A stretch of DNA of 64,000 nucleotides from Streptomyces sp. R302 (GCF_012927245.1 NZ_JABBGE010000003.1:62001-126000), one strand, 5' to 3'; counted from the stretch's first letter, positions 17,069-25,686 are shown. Program-made: numbers and translations. The notes: generated by a model from the letters alone, not told the origin.

Positions 17069-17536
17069 ATGACACGATCGCCGCGCCTGGAGCCGGTCAC
17101 CCCCGCCACCCTGGACGCCGCCCTCGCCCTGCGGGTCCACCCCCATCAGGAGAAGAACGTCGCGCCCGTCGTGACGTCGCTGGCCGAGGCGTACGTCCAC
17201 GGGGAGACCGCCTGGCCCCGCCTGGTCTTCGACGGCGACCGGCTCGTCGGCTTCCTCATGGCCTTCCTCGACATCGCCTGGGACGAGGAGAAGGACCCCG
17301 GCGACCGGCGCAGCGGACTGTGGCGGCTGAACGTCGCCGCCGACGCGCAGGGCGAGGGGTACGGACGCTTCGCCGTCGACGCCGTCGCCGAGGAGCTGCG
17401 CCGCAGGGGGACCGGACGGATGTACGTGACCTGGGAGCCCGGCGAGGACGGGCCCGGCGCGTTCTACCGCCGGCTCGGGTTCCGCACCACGGGGGAGGAG
17501 AGCGGCGGGCAGGTCGTCGGCGTGCTGGAGCTGTGA
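17069..17536 (+). CDS. GNAT family N-acetyltransferase
   Basis: 155 residues. The GNAT core is visible as RLVGFLMAFLDI (strand 4), LWRLNVAADAQGEGYGRFAV (acetyl-CoA loop, Q-x-x-G-x-G form with QGEGYG) and GAFYRRLGFRTTGEE near the end. It resembles SpeG/diamine-type acetyltransferases in length; the substrate is unknown. The tgagccg motif is repeated three times at its stop codon. Confidence 0.85.
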   Translation: MTRSPRLEPVTPATLDAALALRVHPHQEKNVAPVVTSLAEAYVHGETAWPRLVFDGDRLVGFLMAFLDIAWDEEKDPGDRRSGLWRLNVAADAQGEGYGRFAVDAVAEELRRRGTGRMYVTWEPGEDGPGAFYRRLGFRTTGEESGGQVVGVLEL

Positions 17537-17557
17537 GCCGTGAGCCGTGAGCCGTAC

Positions 17558-17603
17558 GGAGAGAGGGGGGAGGGGCTCCTGGGAGTCCCCTCACCCTCTC
17601 TCC
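17558..17603. terminator. Bidirectional terminator between GNAT gene and Cys-rich peptide gene
   Basis: GGAGAGAGGG at 17558-17567 pairs perfectly with CCCTCTCTCC at 17594-17603. The inner stem GAGGGG/CCCCTC extends the hairpin. It lies between two convergent genes. Confidence 0.75.
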
Positions 17604-17609
17604 CCGTGC

Positions 17610-17762
17610 TCAGCCCGAGCAGCCGCCGCACTGGCACGGCGCGCCCGACTGGCAGCCGCAGCCGCAGCCCGAGCCGCAGCCGCAGGCGCCCAGGACCGGC
17701 AGGTGCGTCCGCTCGTGCGGGGCCTGTGCCGCGGTCTCGGTCGTGATGGGGGATTCGGCCAT
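17610..17762 (-). CDS. 50-residue cysteine-rich (metallothionein-like) peptide
   Basis: 50 residues starting MAESPITTE. The C-terminal half contains eight cysteines in CGC, CGCGC and CQCGGC clusters (positions 27, 29, 33, 35, 37, 43, 45 and 48). Nearly every non-Cys residue there is Gly, Ser or Pro. AGGGAGGG lies 5 bases before the ATG, an excellent ribosome site, so this is a real gene. The pattern suggests metal binding or a modified peptide; there are no modification genes beside it. A terminator follows. Confidence 0.75.
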   Translation of the reverse strand: MAESPITTETAAQAPHERTHLPVLGACGCGSGCGCGCQSGAPCQCGGCSG

Positions 17763-17878
17763 GGGTCCCTCCCTGACGGGACGCGGATCGTCCCTCGTCC
17801 CCCATTCCATGCCCGCCCGGACCGGCGCATCAACGGCGCACGGAAGCCCCGTGCGCCCGTACGCCCTCTCCGTGCGCC

Positions 17879-18559
17879 TTACGCGCCCTCGACCGGGGTG
17901 TCCTGCGGCTGGAGCTCGTCCGCGTGCTCGCCCGTCACCAGGTAGACGACGCGCTTCGCCACCGACACCGCGTGGTCGGCGAACCGCTCGTAGTAGCGGC
18001 CGAGCAGCGTCACGTCCACGGCCGTCTCGATCCCGTGCTTCCACCGGTCGTCCATCAGGTGCTGGAAGAGCGCCCGGTGCAGCAGGTCCATCTCGTCGTC
18101 GTCCTGCTCCAGCTGCATCGCCAGGTCGACGTCCTTGGTGATGATGACCTCGGCGGCCTTCGCCATCAGGCGCTGCGCCAGCTGGCCCATCTGGAGGATG
18201 GTCGCGTGCAGGTCGTTGGGGACCGCGCGGTCCGGGAAGCGCAGCCGGGTCAGCTTGGCCACGTGCTGGGCCAGGTCGCCGGAGCGCTCCAGGTCGGCGC
18301 TCATCCGCAGCGAGGTGACCACGATCCGCAGGTCCGTCGCCACCGGCTGCTGGCGCGCGAGCAGCGCGATCGCCCGCGCCTCCAGGTCGTGCTGGAGGTC
18401 GTCGACCTTCTGGTCCGCGGCGATCACGCTCTCCGCGAGCTTCAGGTCCGCGTCGAGCATCGCCGTGGTGGCGCGCCCGATCGCCGATCCGACCAGGCGG
18501 GCCATCTCGACCAGGCCCTCGCCGATCGAATCAAGTTCCTCGTGGTACGCGTCCCGCAT
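17879..18559 (-). CDS. phoU: Phosphate signalling regulator PhoU
   Basis: 226 residues, the usual PhoU length, with two three-helix PhoU repeats. The paired metal-binding signatures are SLRMSADLERSGDLAQHVAK in the first half and LLGRYYERFADHAVSVAKR in the second (E/D-x-x-x-D-H form). PhoU inhibits the sensor kinase and phosphate transport when phosphate is plentiful. It diverges from phoR-phoP and shares a control region with PHO-box-like repeats, as in other Streptomyces. Confidence 0.95.
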   Translation of the reverse strand: MRDAYHEELDSIGEGLVEMARLVGSAIGRATTAMLDADLKLAESVIAADQKVDDLQHDLEARAIALLARQQPVATDLRIVVTSLRMSADLERSGDLAQHVAKLTRLRFPDRAVPNDLHATILQMGQLAQRLMAKAAEVIITKDVDLAMQLEQDDDEMDLLHRALFQHLMDDRWKHGIETAVDVTLLGRYYERFADHAVSVAKRVVYLVTGEHADELQPQDTPVEGA

Positions 18560-18660
18560 GGATGTCCCTCTCTCCGGGAGTGCCTCGTCTTCAGGGGGTC
18601 GCTCTGGACCCCCACGCTCCCACGTTCGGGCCCCTGTGCGTCCGGCTCCAACCCCCCGTA

Positions 18661-18762
18661 TGAACCAGCTCTGGCCTGAAGGTGAACTCTGAGCGACGTG
18701 GCCCCCCGCCCCTTCCAGGGCAAGTGAACCGGCCCGGTCCCCAGGGTGAACTCTGAGCGACG
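18661..18762. promoter_or_regulatory. Duplicated PHO-box-like half sites between phoU and phoR
   Basis: TGAAC (GTTCA on the minus strand) occurs at 18661, 18683, 18725 and 18747. These make two pairs, each spaced exactly 22 bases, that is two 11-base PhoP repeat units. The 18-mer GGTGAACTCTGAGCGACG occurs perfectly at 18681-18698 and 18745-18762. Streptomyces PhoP binds 11-base direct repeats centred on GTTCA, so this is a probable autoregulatory PhoP operator for both divergent transcripts. Confidence 0.75.
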
Positions 18763-18825
18763 AGTGTTCGAGCAGGCACTCGGACGGCTGGGAGAGTGTC
18801 CGTGACCACGCATAACCTGGATGGC

Positions 18826-20055
18826 ATGGACGTGAACGCGGCGGTCGCCGCATTGGCAGCGATCGCCGGCGTGTGCACCGGCGTGATCGCCATGCTGGCG
18901 TTCCGCTGGAGCGAACGCGACCAGGCGCGACCCACCCGTACCTCCCTGCACACCGACGCCGTGCTGCCGCCCGGCGTCGACACCGTGCTCTCCGTACTGC
19001 GCTCCTCCGCGGTCGTGCTCGACGAGAGCGACTCCGTGGTGAAGGCCAGCTCGGCGGCGTACGCCCTCGGGCTCGTCCGCGGCGGGAAGCTGGCCGTGGA
19101 GCCGATGCTCAACATGGCCCGCGACACCCGCAGGGACGGGGAGATACGCCAGGTCGAGCTGGACCTGCCCCGGCGCGGCGGCGGACGCGGCGAGGCCCTC
19201 GCGGTCTCGGCGCGGGTGGCCCCGCTCGGGTCGCGGCTCGTGCTGCTCCTGGTCGAGGACCTGACGGAGGCCCGTCGTATCGAAGCGGTACGGCGCGACT
19301 TCGTCGCGAACGTGAGCCACGAGCTGAAGACCCCGGTCGGGGCGCTCTCGCTGCTCTCCGAGGCCGTCATGGACGCCTCGGACGACCCCGAGGCCGTCGT
19401 GCGCTTCGCGGGCCGGATGCAGATCGAGGCGACCCGGCTGACCAACCTGGTCCAGGAGCTCATCGACCTCTCGCGGGTGCAGAACGACGACCCGCTGGAG
19501 GACTCCGAGCCGGTGTCCGTGGACGAGCTGGTCGCCGAGGCGATCGACCGCTCGCGGCACCCGGCCTCCACCAAGCAGATCACCATGGCCTCCGGCGGAG
19601 CCGCCGACCTGTTCGTCTGGGGCAGCCGCGGCCAGCTCGCCGCGGCCCTCGGCAACCTCGTCGAGAACGCCGTCAACTACTCGCCGGCCCGGACCCGCGT
19701 GGGCATCGCCGCCCGCCGCGTCGCGGCCCCCGGCGGGGACCTCATCGAGATAGCCGTGACCGACCAGGGACTCGGCATCCCGGAGAAGGACCGCGAGCGG
19801 ATCTTCGAGCGCTTCTACCGCGTCGACCCGGCACGCTCGCGTGCCACCGGCGGTACGGGGCTCGGGCTCGCGATCGTCAAGCACGTGGCCGCCTCGCACG
19901 GCGGGGAGGTCACGGTGTGGAGCACCGAGGGTCAGGGCTCCACGTTCACCCTGCGGCTGCCCGAGGCGGGCTCCGTACGGGACCGCCGGACCGCCGCCTC
20001 CCTCACCCCCGATCTCATGACCGAACCGCTTCCCGCACCGGAGGTCCTTCCGTGA
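18826..20055 (+). CDS. phoR: Phosphate-sensing histidine kinase PhoR (SenX3-like)
   Basis: 409 residues from ATG 18826. One N-terminal transmembrane helix (VNAAVAALAAIAGVCTGVIA) is followed by a PAS-like region. The HisKA phospho-acceptor His165 is in FVANVSHELKTPVGAL. The HATPase contains LGNLVENAVNYS, DQGLGIPEKDRERIFERFYR and GGTGLGLAIVKHV. It phosphorylates PhoP under phosphate limitation. Upstream GTG codons at 18796 and 18802 are in frame; GTG 18802 has GGGAGA at good spacing and is a serious alternative. The stop overlaps the phoP start (GTGA). Confidence 0.93.
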   Translation: MDVNAAVAALAAIAGVCTGVIAMLAFRWSERDQARPTRTSLHTDAVLPPGVDTVLSVLRSSAVVLDESDSVVKASSAAYALGLVRGGKLAVEPMLNMARDTRRDGEIRQVELDLPRRGGGRGEALAVSARVAPLGSRLVLLLVEDLTEARRIEAVRRDFVANVSHELKTPVGALSLLSEAVMDASDDPEAVVRFAGRMQIEATRLTNLVQELIDLSRVQNDDPLEDSEPVSVDELVAEAIDRSRHPASTKQITMASGGAADLFVWGSRGQLAAALGNLVENAVNYSPARTRVGIAARRVAAPGGDLIEIAVTDQGLGIPEKDRERIFERFYRVDPARSRATGGTGLGLAIVKHVAASHGGEVTVWSTEGQGSTFTLRLPEAGSVRDRRTAASLTPDLMTEPLPAPEVLP

Positions 20056-20732
20056 CCCGAGTCCTTGTCGTCGAGGATGAGGAATCCTTCAGCGACGCCC
20101 TGTCGTACATGCTCCGCAAGGAGGGCTTCGAGGTCGCCGTGGCGGCGACCGGGCCCGACGGCCTCGACGAGTTCGAGCGCAACGGAGCGGACCTCGTCCT
20201 CCTCGACCTGATGCTGCCGGGCCTGCCCGGCACGGAGGTCTGCCGGCAGCTGCGGGGGCGCTCCAACGTCCCGGTCATCATGGTGACCGCGAAGGACAGC
20301 GAGATCGACAAGGTCGTCGGCCTGGAGATAGGAGCCGACGACTACGTGACGAAGCCCTTCTCCTCGCGCGAGCTGGTCGCCCGCATCCGCGCGGTGCTGC
20401 GCCGGCGCGGCGAGCCGGAGGAGGTCACCCCGGCGGCCCTGGAGGCCGGCCCGGTCCGCATGGACGTCGACCGCCACGTGGTGACGGTCGGCGGCGGCAA
20501 GATCGACCTCCCCCTGAAGGAGTTCGACCTCCTGGAGATGCTGCTCCGCAACGCGGGCCGCGTCCTCACCCGCATGCAGCTCATCGACCGCGTCTGGGGC
20601 GCCGACTACGTGGGCGACACCAAGACCCTCGACGTCCACGTCAAGCGCCTCCGCGCCAAGATCGAGCCGGACCCGGGCGCCCCCCGCTACCTGGTCACGG
20701 TGCGCGGCCTGGGCTACAAGTTCGAGCCGTAG
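20052..20732 (+). CDS. phoP: Phosphate response regulator PhoP (OmpR family)
   Basis: 226 residues. The receiver begins VLVVEDEESFSDALS, with phospho-acceptor Asp52 in LVLLDLMLPG and the switch Lys in DDYVTKPFSSRELVAR. The winged-helix output domain ends RYLVTVRGLGYKFEP. PhoP activates phosphate-scavenging genes and represses several antibiotic pathways in Streptomyces. The GTG start overlaps the phoR stop, so the two are translationally coupled. The last 22 codons are duplicated 174 bases downstream. Confidence 0.96.
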   Translation: MTRVLVVEDEESFSDALSYMLRKEGFEVAVAATGPDGLDEFERNGADLVLLDLMLPGLPGTEVCRQLRGRSNVPVIMVTAKDSEIDKVVGLEIGADDYVTKPFSSRELVARIRAVLRRRGEPEEVTPAALEAGPVRMDVDRHVVTVGGGKIDLPLKEFDLLEMLLRNAGRVLTRMQLIDRVWGADYVGDTKTLDVHVKRLRAKIEPDPGAPRYLVTVRGLGYKFEP

Positions 20733-20837
20733 GATCCAGGCCCGCCCTCGTGGCCGGACGGGGTCCGGCACAGTGTCCCGAAGCCCGGGAGGCCCCTGGG
20801 GCCGAGCGGTGCGAGGGGCGCACGCGGGGCTGGGTTC

Positions 20838-20906
20838 GAGCCGGACCCGGGTGCCCCGCGCTACCTGGTCACGGTGCGCGGCCTGGGCTACAGGTTCGAG
20901 CCGTGA
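20838..20906 (+). pseudogene. Second, free-standing copy of the phoP 3' end
   Basis: 69 bases, equal in length to 20664-20732, encode EPDPGAPRYLVTVRGLGYRF-EP plus a TGA stop. This differs from the phoP tail at 5 of 69 bases and by a single Lys-to-Arg change. The bases just before it (ctgggtt) share no further homology with phoP. It is a 3'-end fragment of an OmpR-type regulator gene, left by a duplication or by recombination with a paralogue. It has no start codon or domain and is not a gene. Confidence 0.85.
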
Positions 20907-20922
20907 AGAGCAGTCGGTACGC

Positions 20923-20959
20923 AGGAAGGGGCGCCCCCCGCTCGGGGGCGCCCCTTCCT
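20923..20959. terminator. Strong terminator after phoP
   Basis: AGGAAGGGGCGCCCCC at 20923-20938 pairs perfectly over 16 bases with GGGGGCGCCCCTTCCT at 20944-20959, with a 5-base loop. It lies between phoP (with its duplicated tail) and the convergent lipoprotein gene. Confidence 0.9.
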
Positions 20960-20979
20960 GGCGTCTGGCTGCCGCAGGC

Positions 20980-21600
20980 TCAGTGGCCGGCGGCGCTGCC
21001 CTCGGTGCCGTGCTCGCCGGACTCCGCGTGCTCGCCGGCCTCGGCCGAGGCGGTCGCGGTGGGGGTGGCGGCGGGCGGGAGGGGGACCTCGGACGGGCCG
21101 AAGTCCTTGAAGTAGCTCGTCGACGGGACGACGAAGGCCGCCAGGGCGACGTCGCCGGTCTCGCTGAGCGTGAAGACGACCTGCTGCGCGTCGCCGTTCT
21201 TCGCGGCCTCGCTGCCGTTGGCGATGGTGGCGGTGGCGTTGCCCTCGCCGCCGATGACGACGGAGCCGCCGGCCGGGACCACGACCGGGCCGGAGCCCTT
21301 CGCGGACTTCAGGACGACCGCCGCGTTGCTGCCGGGCAGGCTGATCGACTCCAGCGTCTGCGGGGCGCGGCCGTTGTTGAAGACGGTGGCCGAGACGACG
21401 GCCGGGCCCTTGGCACCGGGCGTCGGCTGGGTGATGACGAGCGCGTTCTGGATCTTGACATCGTCCACCGTGACGGCGGCGTTGTCCGGCCGGACGCCGA
21501 GCGTCTGGGCGTCGTTGCCGGCACCGCAGGCGGACAGCGCGGCGATCGAGAACACGATGGCGGTGGCGGCGAGAGCGCCGCGTCGAAGGCTGCGGCTCAC
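20980..21600 (-). CDS. PCuAC/DUF461-like lipoprotein
   Basis: 206 residues. It has a lipoprotein signal with lipobox AALSACGAG (Cys near 25), then a beta-sandwich-like domain (AVVSATVFNNGRAPQTLESI and GSGPVVVPAGGSVVIGG). The Pro/Ala/Thr-rich tail ends in GEHAESGEHGTEGSAAGH. The fold and length suit the DUF461/PCuAC family of copper chaperones, but the canonical Met/His copper site is not obvious. The His-containing tail could bind metal. The position beside phoP is conserved in Streptomyces, to my recollection. Confidence 0.7.
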   Translation of the reverse strand: MSRSLRRGALAATAIVFSIAALSACGAGNDAQTLGVRPDNAAVTVDDVKIQNALVITQPTPGAKGPAVVSATVFNNGRAPQTLESISLPGSNAAVVLKSAKGSGPVVVPAGGSVVIGGEGNATATIANGSEAAKNGDAQQVVFTLSETGDVALAAFVVPSTSYFKDFGPSEVPLPPAATPTATASAEAGEHAESGEHGTEGSAAGH

Positions 21601-22211
21601 GGCGGCGGCAACTCCTAGGACGTACGGACTACGGACGGAAACGGCTAAGGACCGGCTAAAGGTGCGTCAGCGCGCTTAGGTTACCGACCCTGACTCTCCG
21701 TCCCGCACCCGACCCGCCCCTTAGCGACGACCGCCCCGCCGGCGGCGGCGTGGGAGACGCCCGCGCACGGTCCGCGCGTGGCCGGAACACATCCCATTGG
21801 CCCGGCGTTCACATAACCGACGTGATCAATTCGGCGGCGGCGTCGCATTCCGCATGCCTTCCCTTACGGAAAAGCACGACCGGGTCGCCCGCTGATCAAT
21901 TCGAGAATCCCGGCGCGATCACTCCGTACGGGTGGTCGATCCTCGAACGGAGTACGTGAAGAGGCCCACTCCTGGCAGGATGAACTAGGACATAGCGCCC
22001 TACCGGGTAGGTCCCGGATGTGTGTAACGTGCGCGTTTCTCTCCGTCGACGCAGCGGCTCCGACCTGCGAATACCGCCTTCCGGAAGCCCTCCGCAGCAT
22101 GCGGGCGAGGCACTTGTCAAGCCCTGAGATATGCCCTGACCTGCGGAAACGCCATTCAGAAGAAGCCGTTTCCGTGTTACTCTGGATAGCCACGGAAGGG
22201 GTACCTGTCAC
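21601..22211. other. 611-base intergenic region upstream of carD
   Basis: No convincing gene is seen on either strand. It carries the exact 11-base direct repeat TGATCAATTCG at 21823-21833 and 21893-21903. It also has GGAAC at 21784-21788 followed 18 bases later by GTT at 21807-21809, close to the SigR-type promoter form (GGAAT-N18-GTT, one mismatch). The base composition is less GC-rich than the surroundings. It probably holds the carD promoters and part of a long leader. Confidence 0.5.
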
Positions 22212-22694
22212 ATGACGTTCAAGGTTGGCGACACCGTGGTCTATCCCCATCACGGGGCCGCGCTGATCGAGGCCATCGAAACTCGCCAGATCAAAGGCGT
22301 GGACAAGACCTACTTGGTGCTCAAGGTCGCGCAGGGTGACCTGACGGTTCGCGTACCGGCGGACAACGCGGAGTTCGTAGGCGTGCGCGACGTTGTCGGG
22401 CAGGACGGGCTGGACCGGGTCTTCGAGGTGCTGCGCGCGCCGTACGCCGAGGAGCCGACGAACTGGTCCCGCCGCTACAAGGCGAACCTCGAGAAGCTCG
22501 CCTCCGGCGATGTCATCAAGGTCGCCGAAGTGGTCCGGGACCTCTGGCGCCGCGAGCGCGAGCGCGGTCTCTCCGCAGGTGAGAAGCGCATGCTCGCCAA
22601 GGCTCGCCAGATCCTGGTGAGCGAGCTCGCGCTCGCCGAGAACACCAACGAGGACAAGGCCGAGGCCCTCCTCGACGAGGTGCTCGCGTCCTGA
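22212..22694 (+). CDS. carD: CarD-family RNA polymerase-binding regulator
   Basis: 160 residues. The N-terminal RNAP-interaction domain (Tudor-like, as in TRCF) reads [20 protein letters not shown] through [19 protein letters not shown]. The C-terminal helical DNA-binding domain includes [13 protein letters not shown] and [20 protein letters not shown]. CarD binds the beta subunit, stabilises open complexes at rRNA and other promoters, and is a stress-linked essential factor in mycobacteria. Two strong hairpins follow it. Confidence 0.96.
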   Translation: MTFKVGDTVVYPHHGAALIEAIETRQIKGVDKTYLVLKVAQGDLTVRVPADNAEFVGVRDVVGQDGLDRVFEVLRAPYAEEPTNWSRRYKANLEKLASGDVIKVAEVVRDLWRRERERGLSAGEKRMLAKARQILVSELALAENTNEDKAEALLDEVLAS

Positions 22695-22735
22695 CCCATG
22701 GCTCACGCCATGCCGGGAAGCGATCCCAGCAACAA

Positions 22736-22803
22736 TGCCGCGGTGCCCGCTGACGCACTGTGAATCCCAGGATTCCACAGTGCCGTCGCCGGGCACTGCG
22801 GCA
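22736..22803 (+). terminator. Long double-stem hairpin after carD
   Basis: TGCCGCGGTGCCCG at 22736-22749 pairs with CGGGCACTGCGGCA at 22790-22803 (one G-T wobble). Inside, GCACTGTG at 22755-22762 pairs with CACAGTGC at 22776-22783, and AATCC pairs with GGATT at the tip. At 68 bases it is longer than a plain terminator. It probably ends or attenuates carD transcription, or forms a stable 3' RNA end. Confidence 0.7.
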
Positions 22804-22859
22804 TGTTCGTCTCTTCCTTCCTCCCCTGAGCTCCGAGCGAGCTCCCTGCCTGCAGCATG

Positions 22860-22906
22860 GCGACGCCTCGACCGTCGTCACGGAAAGGGCCCGGTCGAGG
22901 CGTCGC
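22860..22906 (+). terminator. Second hairpin between carD and ispD
   Basis: GCGACGCCTCGACC at 22860-22873 pairs perfectly over 14 bases with GGTCGAGGCGTCGC at 22893-22906. A 19-base loop lies between. It ends 63 bases before the ispD start. Confidence 0.65.
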
Positions 22907-22969
22907 ATCTCAGCCTGCTGACGCCATACCCACGTCGCCCGCGGAAACAAACCTGCCGGAGTGCAACCG

Positions 22970-23719
22970 ATGTCAGACGAAGCGCGTCCTCCTCGTACCG
23001 CCGTGGTGATCCCGGCCGCCGGACGGGGCGTACGCCTCGGCCCGGGCGCCCCCAAAGCGCTGCGCGCGCTGAACGGCACCCCCATGCTCGTCCACGCCGT
23101 CCGCGCGATGGCCGCCTCCCGCGCGGTCTCCCTCGTCGTCGTGGTCGCCCCCGCCGACGGCGTCGCCGAGGTCAAGCACCTCCTCGACGACCACGCCCTC
23201 CCCGAGCGCACGGACTACCTCGTCGTCGCCGGCGGCGACACCCGCCAGGAGTCCGTCCACCTCGGCCTCAAGGCGGTCCCCGAGGACCTCGGCATCGTCC
23301 TGGTGCACGACGCCGCCCGCCCGCTCGTCCCCGTCGACACCGTCGACGCCGTCATCGAGGCCGTCCGCGACGGCGCCGTCGCCGTCGTCCCCGCGCTGCC
23401 CGTCGCCGACACCGTCAAGGAGGTCGAGCCGGCCGGCGAGCCCGGCGCCCCCGAGCAGGTCGTCGCCACCCCGGTCCGCGCCCGCCTCCGCGCCGTCCAG
23501 ACCCCCCAGGGCTTCGACCGCGCCACCCTCGTCGACGCCCACGCCACCGTCGCCCTCGCCGGCGAGGGCGCCACCGACGACGCCGGCATGGTCGAGAAGC
23601 TCGGCGCCCCCGTCGTCGTCGTCCCCGGCCACGAAGAGGCCTTCAAGGTGACCCGCCCCCTCGACCTCGTCCTCGCCGAGGCCGTACTCGCCCGCAGGAG
23701 GGCCAACGATGGCTTCTGA
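22970..23719 (+). CDS. ispD: 2-C-methyl-D-erythritol 4-phosphate cytidylyltransferase
   Basis: 249 residues. IspD joins CTP and MEP to give CDP-ME in the non-mevalonate isoprenoid pathway. The nucleotide-binding N-terminus [20 protein letters not shown] is followed by [25 protein letters not shown] and the late motif [15 protein letters not shown] 22970 is chosen because CCGGAG lies 9 bases upstream; GTG 22961 is in frame. It overlaps ispF by 11 bases. Confidence 0.95.
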   Translation: MSDEARPPRTAVVIPAAGRGVRLGPGAPKALRALNGTPMLVHAVRAMAASRAVSLVVVVAPADGVAEVKHLLDDHALPERTDYLVVAGGDTRQESVHLGLKAVPEDLGIVLVHDAARPLVPVDTVDAVIEAVRDGAVAVVPALPVADTVKEVEPAGEPGAPEQVVATPVRARLRAVQTPQGFDRATLVDAHATVALAGEGATDDAGMVEKLGAPVVVVPGHEEAFKVTRPLDLVLAEAVLARRRANDGF

Positions 23720-24215
23720 CACGCCCCCGACCCCCGTCATCCCCCGCACCGGCATCGGCACCGACGTGCACGCCTTCGAGGAGGGCCGCGAGCTCTGGTG
23801 CGCCGGCCTCCTCTGGGAGGACGAGCGGTACGGCCTCGCCGGCCACTCCGACGGCGACGTCGCCGCCCACGCCGCCTGCGACGCCCTCTTCTCCGCCGCC
23901 GGCATCGGCGACCTCGGCGCCCACTTCGGCACCTCGCGCCCCGAGTGGGCCGGCGCCTCCGGCACCACCCTGCTCGCCGAGGCCGCCCGGATCGTCCGCG
24001 CCGAGGGGTACGAGATCGGCAACATCGCCGTCCAGGTCGTCGGCGTCCGCCCCAAGGTCGGCAAGCGCCGCGACGAGGCCCAGAAGGCGCTGAGCGAGGC
24101 CGCCGGCGCCCCCGTCTCCGTCTCCGGCACCACCACCGACGGGCTCGGGCTCACTGGCCGCGCCGAGGGCCTCGCCGCCCTCGCGACCGCCCTGGTGTAC
24201 CCCGTATCGCGCTAG
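23709..24215 (+). CDS. ispF: 2-C-methyl-D-erythritol 2,4-cyclodiphosphate synthase
   Basis: 168 residues. It cyclises CDP-ME 2-phosphate to MEcPP with release of CMP, acting as a homotrimer with zinc. The metal-binding motif [12 protein letters not shown] (D-x-H) and the second His in [13 protein letters not shown] are present, as is the C-terminal motif [24 protein letters not shown] precedes the ATG inside the ispD end, so the two are coupled. Confidence 0.96.
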   Translation: MASDTPPTPVIPRTGIGTDVHAFEEGRELWCAGLLWEDERYGLAGHSDGDVAAHAACDALFSAAGIGDLGAHFGTSRPEWAGASGTTLLAEAARIVRAEGYEIGNIAVQVVGVRPKVGKRRDEAQKALSEAAGAPVSVSGTTTDGLGLTGRAEGLAALATALVYPVSR

Positions 24216-24229
24216 CCCCGGGGAAAAAC

Positions 24230-24262
24230 GTGCCCCGGGACCGGGAATCGGTCGCGGGGCAC
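24230..24262 (+). terminator. Terminator after ispF
   Basis: GTGCCCCG at 24230-24237 pairs with CGGGGCAC at 24255-24262. GACCG/CGGTC extends the stem to a 5-base loop. Confidence 0.75.
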
Positions 24263-24276
24263 TACCACACGCCCAC

Positions 24277-24282
24277 TACCCT
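24277..24282 (+). promoter_or_regulatory. Predicted -10 element for leaderless cysS
   Basis: TACCCT (TAnnnT) ends 6 bases before GTG 24289, and no ribosome site is present. cysS therefore appears to have its own leaderless transcript after the ispF terminator. Confidence 0.5.
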
Positions 24283-24288
24283 GGACCC

Positions 24289-25686
24289 GTGACTATTCGC
24301 CTGTACGACACCAGCGCCCGGCAGATCCGTGACTTCACCCCGCTCACGCCGGGCTCCGTCTCGATCTACCTCTGTGGCGCCACCGTCCAGGCGGCCCCGC
24401 ACATCGGTCACATCCGGTCGGGGCTGAACTTCGACATCATGCGCCGCTGGTTCGCCCACCGCGGCTACGACGTCACGTTCATCCGCAACGTCACCGACAT
24501 CGACGACAAGATCATCGCCAAGGGCAAGGACCAGAACCGCCCCTGGTGGTCGATCGGGTACGAGAACGAGCGCGCGTTCAACGCCGGCTACGAGGCCCTC
24601 GGCTGCCTGCCGCCCACCTACGAGCCCCGCGCCACCGGCCACGTGCCCGAGATGATCGAGATGATGCGCGGCCTCATCGAGCGCGGCCACGCCTACGAGG
24701 CCGACGGCAGCGTCTACTTCGACGTGCGCTCCTTCCCCGGCTACCTGGAGCTCTCCAACCAGGACCTGGACGACCTCCGCCAGCCCGACGAGGGCGTCTC
24801 CGGCAAGCGCGACCCCCGCGACTTCGCCATGTGGAAGTCGACCAAGCCCGGCGAGCCCGACTGGGAGACCCCGTGGGGCCGCGGCCGTCCCGGCTGGCAC
24901 CTGGAGTGCTCCGCCATGGCCCACAAGTACCTGGGCTCCGCCTTCGACATCCACGGCGGCGGCCTCGACCTGATCTTCCCGCACCACGAGAACGAGATCG
25001 CCCAGGCCAAGGCCTTCGGCGACGAGTTCGCCCGCTACTGGGTGCACAACGCCTGGGTCACCATGAGCGGCGAGAAGATGTCGAAGTCGCTGGGCAACAG
25101 CGTCCTCGTCTCCGAGATGGTCAAGAACTGGCGCCCCATCGTCCTGCGCTACTACCTGGGCACCCCGCACTACCGCTCGATGATCGAGTACAGCGAGGAG
25201 GCCCTGCGCGAGGCCGAGGCCGCCTTCGGCCGCATCGAGGGCTTCGTCCAGCGTGCCACCGAGAAGGCCGGCCGGACCGTCCCGCCCGCCGCCGAGGTGC
25301 CGCCGGCCTTCGCCGAGGCCATGGACGACGACCTGGGCGTCCCGCACGCGCTGGCGATCATCCACACCACCGTCCGCCAGGGCAACAGCGCGCTCGGCGC
25401 CGACGACAAGGACGAGGCCATCGCCCGCCTCGCCGAGGTCCGCGCCATGCTCGGCGTCCTCGGCCTGGACCCGCTCGACTCCCAGTGGGCCGACGGGACC
25501 GGCGGCGGCGAGGAGCTCCACGGCGTCGTCGACACCCTCGTCCGGCTCGTGCTCCAACAGCGCGAGGCCGCCCGCGAGCGCAAGGACTGGGGCACGGCGG
25601 ACGCGATCCGCGACCAGCTCACCCGGTCCGGCCTGGTGATCGAGGACAGCCCCGACGGCCCCCGCTGGACCACCGCCAACCGATAG
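24289..25686 (+). CDS. cysS: Cysteinyl-tRNA synthetase
   Basis: 465 residues, class I. It charges tRNA-Cys with cysteine. It shows the HIGH motif in [10 protein letters not shown], the zinc ligands CGAT, ECSAMA and HHENE, and the KMSKS loop in [16 protein letters not shown]-like helical tail follows. The length fits CysS and not the shorter mycothiol ligase MshC. GTG 24289 is the only start that leaves the N-terminal [15 protein letters not shown] strand intact. Confidence 0.96.
   Translation: MTIRLYDTSARQIRDFTPLTPGSVSIYLCGATVQAAPHIGHIRSGLNFDIMRRWFAHRGYDVTFIRNVTDIDDKIIAKGKDQNRPWWSIGYENERAFNAGYEALGCLPPTYEPRATGHVPEMIEMMRGLIERGHAYEADGSVYFDVRSFPGYLELSNQDLDDLRQPDEGVSGKRDPRDFAMWKSTKPGEPDWETPWGRGRPGWHLECSAMAHKYLGSAFDIHGGGLDLIFPHHENEIAQAKAFGDEFARYWVHNAWVTMSGEKMSKSLGNSVLVSEMVKNWRPIVLRYYLGTPHYRSMIEYSEEALREAEAAFGRIEGFVQRATEKAGRTVPPAAEVPPAFAEAMDDDLGVPHALAIIHTTVRQGNSALGADDKDEAIARLAEVRAMLGVLGLDPLDSQWADGTGGGEELHGVVDTLVRLVLQQREAARERKDWGTADAIRDQLTRSGLVIEDSPDGPRWTTANR

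Noticed and set aside
22018..22215. A 65-codon open frame just before carD
   Set aside because: It overlaps the carD start, has no ribosome site and shows no coding bias; it is taken as leader sequence.
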